Source: an uncultured beta proteobacterium (GTDB lineage: Bacteria > Pseudomonadota > Gammaproteobacteria > Burkholderiales > Burkholderiaceae_C). From it: 42,859 bases of DNA. The translations under genes were made by a program, and so were the position numbers. The notes under the pieces were generated by a model. That model was not told the origin of the DNA. It saw only the letters and a list, made by a program, of their open reading frames with translations, and did not search any database. Below, in pieces: positions 26,768-39,942 of this stretch. How positions within the stretch are numbered: the stretch's first letter is position 1; the number at the start of each line of letters is the position of its first letter. The stretch covers positions 1 to 42,859 of the forward strand of contig CAILZB010000064.1 of NCBI GenBank assembly GCA_903838565.1, written 5' to 3'.

Positions 26768-27550
26768 TCAGATACTAAACATCATTGCGGTCAGGATAAA
26801 GTCCAGACCCAGCACAGCCAACGAAGCCACCACCACGGTACGCGTCGTGGCGTGCGACACCCCTTCAGGCGTGGGCTGGGCATTGAAGCCCTGCAGCAGC
26901 GCCACGAACGTGACAGTGAAGCCGAACACCACGCTTTTCACGACACCGTTGCCCACATCCGCCCAGACATCGACGCCACCCTGAATCTGACTCCAGAACG
27001 ATCCGGCGTCGACCCCGATCATGAGCACACCCACGACCCAGCCGCCGATGATGCCGACGGCGCTGAACACCGCTGCCAGCAGCGGCATGGCGATCACGCC
27101 GGCCCAGAAGCGCGGCGCCAGGATGCGGTCGATCGGATCCACGGCCATCATCTCCATCGCGGAAATCTGCTCGCCCGCCTTCATCAATCCGATCTCGGCC
27201 GTGAGCGAGGTTCCGGCGCGTCCGGCAAACAACAGCGCCGTGACAACCGGACCGAGTTCGCGCACCAGGCTCAGCGTCACCAGCAGGCCCAGCGCCTCGG
27301 ACGAGCCGTAGCGCTGCAAGGTGTAGTAGCCCTGCAGGCCGAACACGAAGCCGACAAACAGGCCCGACACCGCGATGATGGAGAGCGAGTAGTTGCCCAG
27401 GAAATGGATCTGATCCCGGATCAAGCCAAAGCGCTTCAAGCTGGAGCCCAGCGAGGCCAGCAGGCGCAGGAACAGCCGAGCCGCGTTGCCGATGTCGTTG
27501 ATCTGGGTGCGCGTTGCACGCCCGACCGCAGCGGGATCAAGCCATTTCAT
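26768..27550 (-). CDS. mlaE: MlaE, ABC permease of the Mla system
   Basis: A 260-residue permease with five or six membrane segments. The family's Glu-containing coupling region appears as SLVRELGPVVTALLFAGRAG and EIGLMKAGEQISAMEMMAVDP. The start overlaps the mlaF stop by four bases (ATGA). Together with MlaF, D and B it forms the inner-membrane complex that moves phospholipid. Confidence 0.96.
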   Translation of the reverse strand: MKWLDPAAVGRATRTQINDIGNAARLFLRLLASLGSSLKRFGLIRDQIHFLGNYSLSIIAVSGLFVGFVFGLQGYYTLQRYGSSEALGLLVTLSLVRELGPVVTALLFAGRAGTSLTAEIGLMKAGEQISAMEMMAVDPIDRILAPRFWAGVIAMPLLAAVFSAVGIIGGWVVGVLMIGVDAGSFWSQIQGGVDVWADVGNGVVKSVVFGFTVTFVALLQGFNAQPTPEGVSHATTRTVVVASLAVLGLDFILTAMMFSI

Positions 27551-28383
27551 GCCCGACCTCCCGCACTGGCACCGAAGTCCTGCTCGGCGCCGGGTCCAGG
27601 ATAGTGAAACGCCACGGGTCCATCGGCCTGCGCCAGCACATACTGCACCACGCGCGGATCCGTGCTGTGGCGCACCTCGTCCGGTGTGCCCTGCGCAGCG
27701 ATCTGGCCGTTGGCCAGCAGCACGACGTAATCGGCCATGGCAAAGGTCTGTTCCAGTTCGTGCGACACCACGACGCTGGTCAAGCCCAGCGTGTCGTTCA
27801 ACTGGCGTATCAATTGGGCGACCGTCCCGAGAGAAATCGGGTCCAGTCCGGAGAAGGGTTCGTCGTACATCAGCAGTTCCGGGTCCAGCGCCATGGCACG
27901 CGCCATCGCGATGCGCCGCGACATGCCGCCGGATACTTCGGCTGGCATCAGGTCGCGCGCGCCGCGCAGCCCCACGGCGTGCAGCTTCATCAACACGATG
28001 TCGCGTATCAGCGCCTCTGGCAGGTCGGTGTGTTCGCGCAGCGGAAAAGCCACGTTGTCAAATACGCTCAGATCGGTGAACAGCGCGCCAAACTGGAACA
28101 GCATGCCCATGCCGCGACGCGCTTTGTACAGTGTGGCCTGATCCATCTGCGTGATGTCCTGCGTGCCATTCTTGCCGTGCAGCAGCAGTTCACCCTTCTG
28201 TGCCCGGTACTGGCCGCCCATCAGGCGCATGAGCGTGGTCTTGCCTCCGCCCGACGCGCCCATCAGCGCCGTCACCTTGCCGCGCGGCAGCGTGAGCGAG
28301 ATGTCGTTCAGCACCACACGCTCACCGTAGCCAAACGTGAGGTGGCGGAACTCGACCAGTGATTCAGACGAAGGAACGGACAT
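27547..28383 (-). CDS. mlaF: MlaF, ATPase of the Mla system
   Basis: A 278-residue ABC ATPase. Walker A GASGGGKTTL at about residue 42, signature EVSGGMSRRIAMARA, Walker B PELLMYDEPFSGLDP, and H-loop VVVSHELEQ. The C-terminal extension is short. It is the first gene of mlaFEDACB and starts downstream of the gltBD terminator, so the mla promoter should lie in 28384-28435; I saw no convincing boxes there. Confidence 0.95.
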   Translation of the reverse strand: MSVPSSESLVEFRHLTFGYGERVVLNDISLTLPRGKVTALMGASGGGKTTLMRLMGGQYRAQKGELLLHGKNGTQDITQMDQATLYKARRGMGMLFQFGALFTDLSVFDNVAFPLREHTDLPEALIRDIVLMKLHAVGLRGARDLMPAEVSGGMSRRIAMARAMALDPELLMYDEPFSGLDPISLGTVAQLIRQLNDTLGLTSVVVSHELEQTFAMADYVVLLANGQIAAQGTPDEVRHSTDPRVVQYVLAQADGPVAFHYPGPGAEQDFGASAGGRA

Positions 28384-28435
28384 AGGTTGGTGGGCGATGG
28401 GGGACAGACACCCGTCACCCAGGGTTCAGAAAAAT

Positions 28436-28460
28436 AAAGGCCGGAGGTCGTCCGGCCTTT
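28436..28460 (-). terminator. Terminator after gltD
   Basis: AAAGGCCGGA (28436-28445) and TCCGGCCTTT (28451-28460) form a perfect 10-bp stem with a 5-base loop, followed on the minus strand by ATTTTTC. It ends the gltBD transcript ahead of mlaF. Confidence 0.85.
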
Positions 28461-28526
28461 GAATCATAAGGGATTACACCTAAGCACCTCGATCGGCGCC
28501 CGACATGACCCCGGCTTTACGGTTAT

Positions 28527-29993
28527 TTACCGTGGGAGCTCACTCGTCCCCATCAGAAACTCGTCCACGGCGCGCGCTGCCTGGCGGCCTTCGCGGATGG
28601 CCCAGACCACCAGGCTCTGGCCGCGGCGCATGTCGCCCGCGGCAAACACCTTGGCCACGTTCGTGCAATAACCGCCGCCGAAGTCAGTGCTCGCTTTTGC
28701 GTTGCCACGACCGTCCTTGTCGACGCCAAAGGCTTCCAAAACGGTAGCGACCGGATTCACAAAACCCATCGCCAGCAGCACCAGGTCGGCCTTGTATTCC
28801 TTCTCGGTGCCGGCGATCTCGACCAGCTTGCCGTCCTTGAACTCGACGTGCACGGTCTTCAAGCCCGTGAGCTTGCCGTTCTTGCCGACGAACTCTTTCG
28901 TGGAAACGGCGAATTCGCGCGTGCAGCCTTCGTCGTGGCTGGAGCTGGTGCGCAGCTTGAGTGGCCAATAAGGCCAGGTCAGGGGCCGGTTCTCCTGCAC
29001 CGGCGGCTGCGGCATGACCTCGAACTGCGTCACGCTGGCAGCTCCTTGGCGGTTGCTCGTGCCCACGCAGTCGGAGCCGGTGTCGCCGCCGCCGATCACG
29101 ATCACGTGCTTGCCATCGGCGCGCAGCTGGCCCTTGAGCTTGTCGCCCGCGTTCACCTTGTTCTGCTGCGGCAGGAATTCCATGGCGAAATACACGCCGT
29201 CGAGCTCGCGCCCCGGCACCGGCAGGTCGCGCGACTGCTCGGCGCCGCCGGTGAGCAGCACGGCGTCAAAATCCTTCTGCAGCTGACCGGCCGAAACGTT
29301 TTCCTTGGCCCAGTTCGTGACCTTCGAATCCTTGGGCATCTCGCCCACCAGCACGCCGGTGCGAATCGTCACGCCCTCGGCCTGGAGCTGCTTCACGCGC
29401 CGGTCGATGTGCGTCTTCTCCATCTTGAAGTCCGGAATGCCGTAGCGCAGCAAACCGCCGACGCGGTCGTTCTTCTCGAACAGCGTCACGTCGTGGCCGG
29501 CGCGCGCCAGCTGCTGCGAGGCCGCCAGCCCGGCCGGGCCCGAACCCACCACCGCCACCTTCTTGCCGGTCTTGTGTTTGGGCAGCTGCGGCACGACCCA
29601 GCCCTCGTCCCAGGCGCGGTCGATGATGGCGTGCTCGATCGATTTGATGCCGACCGCGTCATCGCTCACGTTCAGCGTGCACGCCGCCTCGCAGGGCGCG
29701 GGGCAGATGCGTCCCGTGAACTCGGGAAAGTTGTTGGTCGAATGCAGCACCGCACTGGCATTCTTCCAGTCGCCGCGGTACACGAGGTCGTTGAAGTCAG
29801 GGATGATGTTGTTCACCGGGCAGCCGTTGTTGCAGAACGGCGTGCCGCAGTCCATGCAGCGCGCCGCCTGGATCTTGGCCTGCGCCGGATCGAGGCCGAC
29901 GACGAATTCCTTGTAGTGCTTCAGACGCTCGGCGGCGGGCTTGTAGCCCTCTTCGATGCGCTCGTATTCCATGAAGCCTGTGACTTTTCCCAT
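28527..29993 (-). CDS. gltD: Glutamate synthase small subunit
   Basis: A 488-residue flavoprotein that supplies electrons from NADPH to GltB. The N-terminal cluster domain has [14 protein letters not shown] and CPAPCEAAC for 4Fe-4S clusters; FAD binds at [22 protein letters not shown] at [13 protein letters not shown]. The C-terminal part has the [18 protein letters not shown] block that ends the FAD site. It follows gltB by 61 bases and closes the operon. Length and order are as expected. Confidence 0.97.
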   Translation of the reverse strand: MGKVTGFMEYERIEEGYKPAAERLKHYKEFVVGLDPAQAKIQAARCMDCGTPFCNNGCPVNNIIPDFNDLVYRGDWKNASAVLHSTNNFPEFTGRICPAPCEAACTLNVSDDAVGIKSIEHAIIDRAWDEGWVVPQLPKHKTGKKVAVVGSGPAGLAASQQLARAGHDVTLFEKNDRVGGLLRYGIPDFKMEKTHIDRRVKQLQAEGVTIRTGVLVGEMPKDSKVTNWAKENVSAGQLQKDFDAVLLTGGAEQSRDLPVPGRELDGVYFAMEFLPQQNKVNAGDKLKGQLRADGKHVIVIGGGDTGSDCVGTSNRQGAASVTQFEVMPQPPVQENRPLTWPYWPLKLRTSSSHDEGCTREFAVSTKEFVGKNGKLTGLKTVHVEFKDGKLVEIAGTEKEYKADLVLLAMGFVNPVATVLEAFGVDKDGRGNAKASTDFGGGYCTNVAKVFAAGDMRRGQSLVVWAIREGRQAARAVDEFLMGTSELPR

Positions 29994-30054
29994 GATGCCC
30001 CCTACCTCTCAAATGCTGTTGCCCCTGCGGTTCGTGGCCGCAGGGAGACGGATG

Positions 30055-34803
<4,749 letters not shown>

Positions 34804-34835
34804 GGCGATTCCTTCAGGATTTCACAAAGACCTCA

Positions 34836-34864
34836 AGCATAGTGCAGCGCAGCAATCTTTTCAA
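34836..34864 (-). promoter_or_regulatory. Promoter of gltB
   Basis: On the minus strand TTGAAA (34859-34864) and TATGCT (34836-34841) are spaced by exactly 17 bases, about 30 bases before the gltB ATG. It is the clearest sigma-70-like promoter in the window. The upstream REP ends seven bases beyond its -35 box. Confidence 0.7.
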
Positions 34865-34870
34865 GCAGAA

Positions 34871-34893
34871 TAATTGGGGTCAGATTCCAATTA
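34871..34893. repeat. REP sequence, left of the RAYT gene
   Basis: A 23-base near-palindrome with AATTGG and CCAATT ends around GGTCAGATT, identical in inverted form to 35717-35739. It lies between the RAYT gene and the gltB promoter. REP sequences flanking a RAYT gene are its likely substrates. Confidence 0.85.
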
Positions 34894-34968
34894 ATTTACC
34901 TTTTCTATTTTTGAAAATTAATTAGGGACATATCAAAAGATGCAGCGAGGGGGCCCTTGGTGATGGCC

Positions 34969-35682
34969 TCACTCGTCGACCTTGTCATGCAAATTTCGCG
35001 CCAGAAAAGGTCTGCCCGCCGCCGCCTGACTGACCCGGCGCTGGGTGCGCTTTTGCAGCTCCGCCACAAAATCCGGCTCACCCAACGCCCAACCGCGCAG
35101 CGCAGACTGCGTCAGCGCCGCCTGAGTTTCTGGTGAGATCCCTGCCTGCACCAGTTCGGTGTAGGCCGCCTCCCGCGCAAAAGGCGTATTGCCGAGGTCC
35201 CAATACAGAGGGTGCGGCGTGACCAGTGGATCGGTGCGCAGGCCGATATAGTGCCCATGGCTGGACCAGGGATAGTCACGCGCTTGCGCCACCAGCCCTG
35301 CGCGCACCGGGTTCAGGTCGATGTAGACCATGCAAGCCAGCAGGTAGCGCTCGGTCTGGATCAGGGTCGATTTGTAGCGCCCTTCCCAAAGCGTGCCGCT
35401 GCGCCCCTGCGTGTCGTTGAAGTGCCGCACGTAACGCCGCCCGACGGCCTGCATCAACTGCGGCAAACCCTCGGCGCTGGACGGCGTTGCCAGCAGATGG
35501 AAGTGGTTGCTCATCAGCACATAGGCGTGGATCGCCACGCCGAACCGTGAGGCGTTTTCGCTCAGCAGACCGAGCAGGTCTTCATAGTGGGCATGGCTGG
35601 CGAAAATCGGCTGGCGGTTGTTGCCCCGCTGAATGACGTGGTGCGGATAGCCGGGAAGCGTGAGCCGGGGAAGACGTGCCAT
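34969..35682 (-). CDS. REP-associated tyrosine transposase (RAYT)
   Basis: A 237-residue Y1-type transposase. The start ARLPRLTLPGYPHHVIQRGN is typical; the metal-binding pair is in NHFHLL (about residue 67) and the catalytic Tyr is in GRRYVRHFN (about 90). GTLWEGRYKSTL and ACMVYIDLNPVRAGL complete the RAYT pattern. The C-terminus has a basic tail. No ribosome-binding sequence was seen before the ATG at 35682; the longer frame to 35736 starts inside the REP and is unlikely. RAYTs are thought to move or process REP sequences; single-copy domesticated ones are common. It is set between two inverted REPs. Confidence 0.9.
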   Translation of the reverse strand: MARLPRLTLPGYPHHVIQRGNNRQPIFASHAHYEDLLGLLSENASRFGVAIHAYVLMSNHFHLLATPSSAEGLPQLMQAVGRRYVRHFNDTQGRSGTLWEGRYKSTLIQTERYLLACMVYIDLNPVRAGLVAQARDYPWSSHGHYIGLRTDPLVTPHPLYWDLGNTPFAREAAYTELVQAGISPETQAALTQSALRGWALGEPDFVAELQKRTQRRVSQAAAGRPFLARNLHDKVDE

Positions 35683-35716
35683 GGGACAAAAGAAGGAGTG
35701 ATGTGCCGTATCATGA

Positions 35717-35739
35717 TAATTGGAATCTGACCCCAATTA
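35717..35739. repeat. REP sequence, right of the RAYT gene
   Basis: An exact inverted copy of the 23-base REP at 34871. Its last three bases, TTA, read as the TAA stop of the DUF1841 gene on the minus strand. The RAYT unit therefore ends inside, or formed the end of, that gene. Confidence 0.85.
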
Positions 35740-36171
35740 ATCTTTTGTGGCGCGACGCTGCACGGCGGCGATGTAGGCCGCGCCGTCGGGCGCGCGATTG
35801 GCGCGCTGGGCATCCCAGATCATCTGCCCCAGCTCGTCCATGACTTCGTGGTGCGCCTGATGCAGATCCCCGCGGCGAGCGGTGAGCAGTTCCACCGCCT
35901 GACGGATGCCGCGCGGCTGATCGATGCTGCATTGCTCGGTGATGCTCAGGTGCATGGACAGGTGCAGGAACGCGTTACCCTCGCCTGCCGGCTGGTCCGC
36001 AATCGCCTTCAGCGCAGCGTCCAGATCCGCCATTTCGACGCGGAATTCGGGATGCTCATCCATCCAGCCACTGGCGATCACCTCGATCGCTTCGAGTGGC
36101 TGCCCGGTAAGGGACTTCTGGTAAACGGCGCAAAAGAAGCGGCGCACATCGGAGGGAGAGGGTGTGAACAT
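35737..36171 (-). CDS. DUF1841-family protein
   Basis: A 144-residue protein of the DUF1841 family, found mainly in beta- and gammaproteobacteria. Blocks: MFTPSPSDVRRFFCAVYQK, LHLSMHLSITEQCSIDQPRG and HHEVMDELGQMIWDAQRANR. It is acidic and helical; function is unknown. The start at 36171 is clear; a longer frame to 36279 runs into the divergent exporter gene. The stop codon lies in the REP copy at 35717-35739. It is divergent from the TSUP gene with about 100 bases between. Confidence 0.88.
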   Translation of the reverse strand: MFTPSPSDVRRFFCAVYQKSLTGQPLEAIEVIASGWMDEHPEFRVEMADLDAALKAIADQPAGEGNAFLHLSMHLSITEQCSIDQPRGIRQAVELLTARRGDLHQAHHEVMDELGQMIWDAQRANRAPDGAAYIAAVQRRATKD

Positions 36172-36271
36172 GGCGGGATTCTCCCCCAACTTATGATGGC
36201 ACCATGACCATCCATCGCCAAATACGCGCCCGCAGTGCGGGCCAGGACTTCGCCGCAAGGGTGCGGGACGA

Positions 36272-37015
36272 ATGATCACCGACCTCAGCTTCTACGCCAT
36301 CTCCATCCCCGCCGTGGTGCTGCTGGGCCTGAGCAAGAGCGGATTTGGCGCGGGCTTTGGCTCGCTCGCGGTGCCGATGATGGCACTGGTGGTGACCGTT
36401 CCCGAAGCTGCGGCGATCCTGATGCCGGTGCTGTTCGTGATGGACGTGATGGCGCTGGGCGCGCTGCGCCACAATCTGGATCGCCGACTGATCAAGTTCT
36501 TGCTGCCTTTCGGTCTGCTGGGCATCGCGCTGGGTACGGCGCTGTTCAGGCTGCTGGATGCCAGGACCGTCTCCGCCATCGTCGGCGCCGTGACACTTGC
36601 CTTTCTGGCGCAACGGCTGCTGTTCCCGCCCCGCGCCGACAGTGCGCCTCCACCCCGATGGCTGGGCGCCTTGCTCACCGTCACGTCAGGTTTCACCAGT
36701 TTTGTGGCACACGCGGGCGGGCCGCCGATCCAGTTCTATGTGATTCCGATGCGGCTGGCGCCGCTGGTCTTCACCGCGACCATGGCCGCGTTCTTCTTCG
36801 TCATCAACCTGGCGAAATGGATTCCCTACGCCTGGCTGGGATTGCTGGACTGGCGCAACATGAGCACCTCGCTGGCGCTGTTGCCGTTTGCCCCCATCGG
36901 CGTGTGGATCGGTGTGCGCATCGCCAAGACCATGCAACCCACGCTGTTCTACCGCGTACTGTACGCGGGGATGTTTCTGTCCGGCGCCAAACTGCTGTGG
37001 GACGGTTTGCGCTAG
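36272..37015 (+). CDS. TSUP-family anion exporter (TauE/SafE-like)
   Basis: A 247-residue inner-membrane protein with about eight hydrophobic segments arranged as two repeats of four. Family features are the start of each repeat: GLSKSGFGAGFGSLAVPMM and the second half TSGFTSFVAHAGGPP. Members export sulfite, sulfoacetate or other organic anions; this substrate is not evident. No sulfur-metabolism neighbours are in the window. It is followed by a duplicated 50-bp sequence and is convergent with tldD. Confidence 0.93.
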   Translation: MITDLSFYAISIPAVVLLGLSKSGFGAGFGSLAVPMMALVVTVPEAAAILMPVLFVMDVMALGALRHNLDRRLIKFLLPFGLLGIALGTALFRLLDARTVSAIVGAVTLAFLAQRLLFPPRADSAPPPRWLGALLTVTSGFTSFVAHAGGPPIQFYVIPMRLAPLVFTATMAAFFFVINLAKWIPYAWLGLLDWRNMSTSLALLPFAPIGVWIGVRIAKTMQPTLFYRVLYAGMFLSGAKLLWDGLR

Positions 37016-37021
37016 TCAGCT

Positions 37022-37137
37022 AACGTGGCGCTGCCAGAGGCAGGCTCCTATTTCGCCCGTCCAAGCCTGCGAAATGCCGCAGGGCTCAACGTGGCGCTGC
37101 CAGAGGCAGGCTCCTCTTTCGCCCGTCCAAGCCTGCG
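37022..37137. repeat. Two near-identical 50-bp direct repeats
   Basis: Copies at 37022-37071 and 37088-37137 differ at one base (A or C at base 29), with a 66-base period. Each begins AACGTGGCGCTGCC and ends CCAAGCCTGCG and contains a small CTGCC/GGCAG hairpin. The tail of the second copy continues into a larger palindrome. No gene is present between 37016 and 37160. Confidence 0.9.
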
Positions 37138-37150
37138 CAGGCAGGCTTGG
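37127..37150. terminator. Hairpin between convergent TSUP and tldD genes
   Basis: CCAAGCCTGC (37127-37136) and GCAGGCTTGG (37141-37150) form a perfect 10-bp stem around GCAG. It lies just before the tldD stop and after the TSUP gene, and could terminate both. There is no T-tract, so this is a possible terminator, not a certain one. Confidence 0.55.
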
Positions 37151-37160
37151 AGCCGCGGGC

Positions 37161-38681
37161 TCAAGCTGTGCCGCCGACGGTCAGGCCTTCGATGCGAAGC
37201 GTAGGTTGACCCACGCCGACCGGCACGCTCTGGCCTTCCTTGCCGCACACGCCCACACCGGTGTCCAGCGCCATGTCGTTGCCGATCATGGTGATCTTCT
37301 TCAATGACTCGGGACCGCTGCCTACCAGCGTGGCGCCCTTGACCGGATACTGGATCTTGCCGTTCTCCACCCAATAGGCTTCGCTGGCAGAAAACACGAA
37401 TTTGCCCGAAGTGATGTCGACCTGGCCGCCGCCGAAATTGGTGGCATACAGGCCCTTCTTGATGCTGGCGACGATCTCCTGTGCCGGGGTGCCGCCACCG
37501 AGCATGAAGGTGTTGGTCATGCGCGGCATGGGCACGTGGGCGTAGCTTTCGCGTCGGCCGTTGCCCGTGGGTTTGACCCCCATCAAACGCGCGTTCATCG
37601 AGTCCTGCAGGTAGCCCTTGAGGATGCCGTCCTCGATCAGCACATTGCGCTGCGTCGCGTGACCCTCGTCGTCCACATTCAGCGAGCCGCGCCGCAGTGC
37701 GATGCTGCCGTCGTCGAGCACGGTCACGCCCTTGGCCGCCACGCGCTGGCCGATGCGCCCGCTGAAGGCGCTGGAACCCTTGCGATTGAAGTCGCCTTCC
37801 AGCCCGTGGCCGATGGCCTCGTGCAGCAGCACACCGGGCCAGCCCGGGCCCAGCACCACGGTCATCACGCCCGCTGGAGCGGGACGCGACTCCAGGTTGG
37901 TGAGCGCCGCATGCACCGCCGCGTCCACGTATTCAACGATCTGCGCGTCGTCAAAATAGGCCAGGCCAAAGCGCCCGCCGCCGCCGCCCGAGCCGACCTC
38001 GCGCCGCATCTGTCCATTCACCTTCGCTTCGGCGATCACCGTCACCGACAGGCGCACCAGCGGCCGCACGTCGGCCGCCAGCGTGCCGTCGGCGCGCGCC
38101 ACCAGCACCACGTCGTATTCGCTCGCCAGCCCCGCCATGACCTGCGCCACGCGCGGATCCTTGGCCCGTGCCAGTTTTTCCACCCGCCCCAGCAACGCCA
38201 CCTTGGCCGCGCTGTCCATCGTGTCGATCGGATCCAGACCGGCGTAGAGCGAGCGGCTCGCGGCGATCTTGGTGGTTGCAACCTTGGTCTTGGCCGACTG
38301 CGACGCTGCCGAAATGCTGCGCACGGTGCGCGCCGCGTCCAGCAGCGAGGCCAGCGAGATATCGTCGGAATAGGCGAAAGCCGTCTTCTCGCCGCTCACC
38401 GCGCGCACGCCCACGCCCTGGTCGATGCTGAAGGAGCCGGTCTTCACGATGCCTTCCTCCAGGCTCCAGCCTTCGCTGCGCGTGTACTGGAAATACAGAT
38501 CGGCGTCGTCCACCTTGTGCGTGGTGATTTCAGCCAGCGCGCGCGTCAGGTCAGCGGTGGTCAAACCAAAGGGTTCCAGCAGCAGGCTTTGGGCAACGGC
38601 CAGCCGGTCAGAAGTGGGCTGGCGAAGCGGGGCCGCGCCGCGCGCGTTCGGACGGGCAGAAAAGGATTCGATTGAGGTCAT
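37161..38681 (-). CDS. tldD: TldD, metalloprotease of the TldD/PmbA pair
   Basis: A 506-residue protein. The HExxxH-type zinc motif is HEAIGHGLEGDFNRKGSSAF near residue 280, and the later block DSMNARLMGVKPTGNGRRESY followed by PMPRMTNTFM is typical. TldD works with PmbA/TldE to cleave small peptides, for example in antitoxin or microcin maturation. The N-terminus has an extra ~20 residues before the usual LLEPFGLT start. I found no strong ribosome-binding sequence. The rodA stop is 26 bases upstream on the same strand. No pmbA gene is in the window. Confidence 0.95.
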   Translation of the reverse strand: MTSIESFSARPNARGAAPLRQPTSDRLAVAQSLLLEPFGLTTADLTRALAEITTHKVDDADLYFQYTRSEGWSLEEGIVKTGSFSIDQGVGVRAVSGEKTAFAYSDDISLASLLDAARTVRSISAASQSAKTKVATTKIAASRSLYAGLDPIDTMDSAAKVALLGRVEKLARAKDPRVAQVMAGLASEYDVVLVARADGTLAADVRPLVRLSVTVIAEAKVNGQMRREVGSGGGGGRFGLAYFDDAQIVEYVDAAVHAALTNLESRPAPAGVMTVVLGPGWPGVLLHEAIGHGLEGDFNRKGSSAFSGRIGQRVAAKGVTVLDDGSIALRRGSLNVDDEGHATQRNVLIEDGILKGYLQDSMNARLMGVKPTGNGRRESYAHVPMPRMTNTFMLGGGTPAQEIVASIKKGLYATNFGGGQVDITSGKFVFSASEAYWVENGKIQYPVKGATLVGSGPESLKKITMIGNDMALDTGVGVCGKEGQSVPVGVGQPTLRIEGLTVGGTA

Positions 38682-38707
38682 GGGGCCATTCTAGGTGGCG
38701 GCGGGTG

Positions 38708-39862
38708 TCAGGATTGCACCAACCTCTTCGACCGCGCGATCGACATCAGTATTCCCAAGCCCATGCCCAGGGTCACCATGGCGGTGCCGCCGTAGCTGAT
38801 GAAAGGCAGGGGCACGCCCACCACCGGCAGGATGCCGCTGACCATGCCCATGTTGACGAAGGCGTAGGTGAAGAAGATCAGCGTGATGCTGCCGGCCAGC
38901 AAGCGGGCAAACAGCGTGGGGGCTTCGAGCGCGATCGCCAGTCCGCGCAGCACCAGGAAGATGAAGCCCGAGATCAGCAGCAAATTGCCGACCAGCCCGA
39001 ACTCCTCGGAGAACGAGGCAAAGATGAAGTCCGTGGTGCGCTCCGGGATGAACTCCAGGTGGGTTTGCGTGCCCTGCATGAACCCCTTGCCGAGCACGCC
39101 CCCCGAGCCAATGCCGATCATTCCCTGGATGATGTGGAAACCCTTGCCCAGCGGGTCACGGCTGGGGTCCATGAGGGTGCAAATACGCTGCTGCTGGTAG
39201 TCATGCATCAGCGGCCAGCGCACGCCATCGGCGCACACCTGAGGTTCAAACCACACCAGCAGAACCACTCCGACCAGACCGAGCAGGACCGGTGGCAACA
39301 ACAATTTCCAGCTCAATCCGGCAAAGAAGATCACGCCCATGCCGGCGGCCAGCACCAGCACCGCCGTGCCCAGATCGGGTTGCTTCACGATCAGCGCGAT
39401 CGGCAGCAGCAACAAGGCCCCGGCGACCAGAAAGTCCAGCGGACGCAACTGGCCTTCGCGCTTCTGAAACCACCAGGCCAGCATCAAGGGCATGGCGATC
39501 TTGAGAATTTCGCTGGGCTGAATCGTCACGCCCACGTTCAGCCAACGCCTGGCGCCCTTCTTGGTGACGCCGAAAACGGCCACGGCGATCAGCAGCGTGA
39601 CGCCCACCACGTACAGCGGAACCGCCAGCGCCATGAGACGCTGCGGCGGTATCTGCGCCACGATGAACAGGATCACCCCGGCGATCAGCATATTGCGCAC
39701 GTGGTCCTCGAAACGCGTCCCGTGGTCGTAGCCCGAGGAGTACATCGTCAACAGCCCGGCGCAGGCCAGCAGCAGCACCGCCAACGCCAGCGGGCCGTCA
39801 AAGCCGCGAAACCACAGCGGCACGCGCCGCCACAGGGAAGGTTTGTCAAATACGGAAGCCAT
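38708..39862 (-). CDS. rodA: RodA (MrdB), SEDS peptidoglycan polymerase
   Basis: A 384-residue membrane protein with about ten membrane segments that polymerises glycan strands during cell elongation, with PBP2 as its partner. SEDS signatures: KKGARRWLNVGVTIQPSEI, the long loop CTLMDPSRDPLGKGFHIIQG, and PERTTDFIFASFSEEFGLVG with the putative catalytic Asp. The C-terminus ends LPFISYGGTAMVTLGMGLGI. The start ATG at 39862 fits the family. The usual mreBCD-pbpA neighbours are not visible in this window. It is divergent from the RNB-ribonuclease gene. Confidence 0.95.
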   Translation of the reverse strand: MASVFDKPSLWRRVPLWFRGFDGPLALAVLLLACAGLLTMYSSGYDHGTRFEDHVRNMLIAGVILFIVAQIPPQRLMALAVPLYVVGVTLLIAVAVFGVTKKGARRWLNVGVTIQPSEILKIAMPLMLAWWFQKREGQLRPLDFLVAGALLLLPIALIVKQPDLGTAVLVLAAGMGVIFFAGLSWKLLLPPVLLGLVGVVLLVWFEPQVCADGVRWPLMHDYQQQRICTLMDPSRDPLGKGFHIIQGMIGIGSGGVLGKGFMQGTQTHLEFIPERTTDFIFASFSEEFGLVGNLLLISGFIFLVLRGLAIALEAPTLFARLLAGSITLIFFTYAFVNMGMVSGILPVVGVPLPFISYGGTAMVTLGMGLGILMSIARSKRLVQS

Positions 39863-39942
39863 GGGCCGATTATCCCCAACTGCGCCGGGTGCTGGCGCCA
39901 GCTGGCGGCAAAGGGAGCGCAGCGCATGGGACAATCGAGCCC

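Noticed and set aside
35212..35550. Plus-strand frame opposite the RAYT gene
   Set aside because: It is the complement of a recognised transposase and has no motifs of its own.
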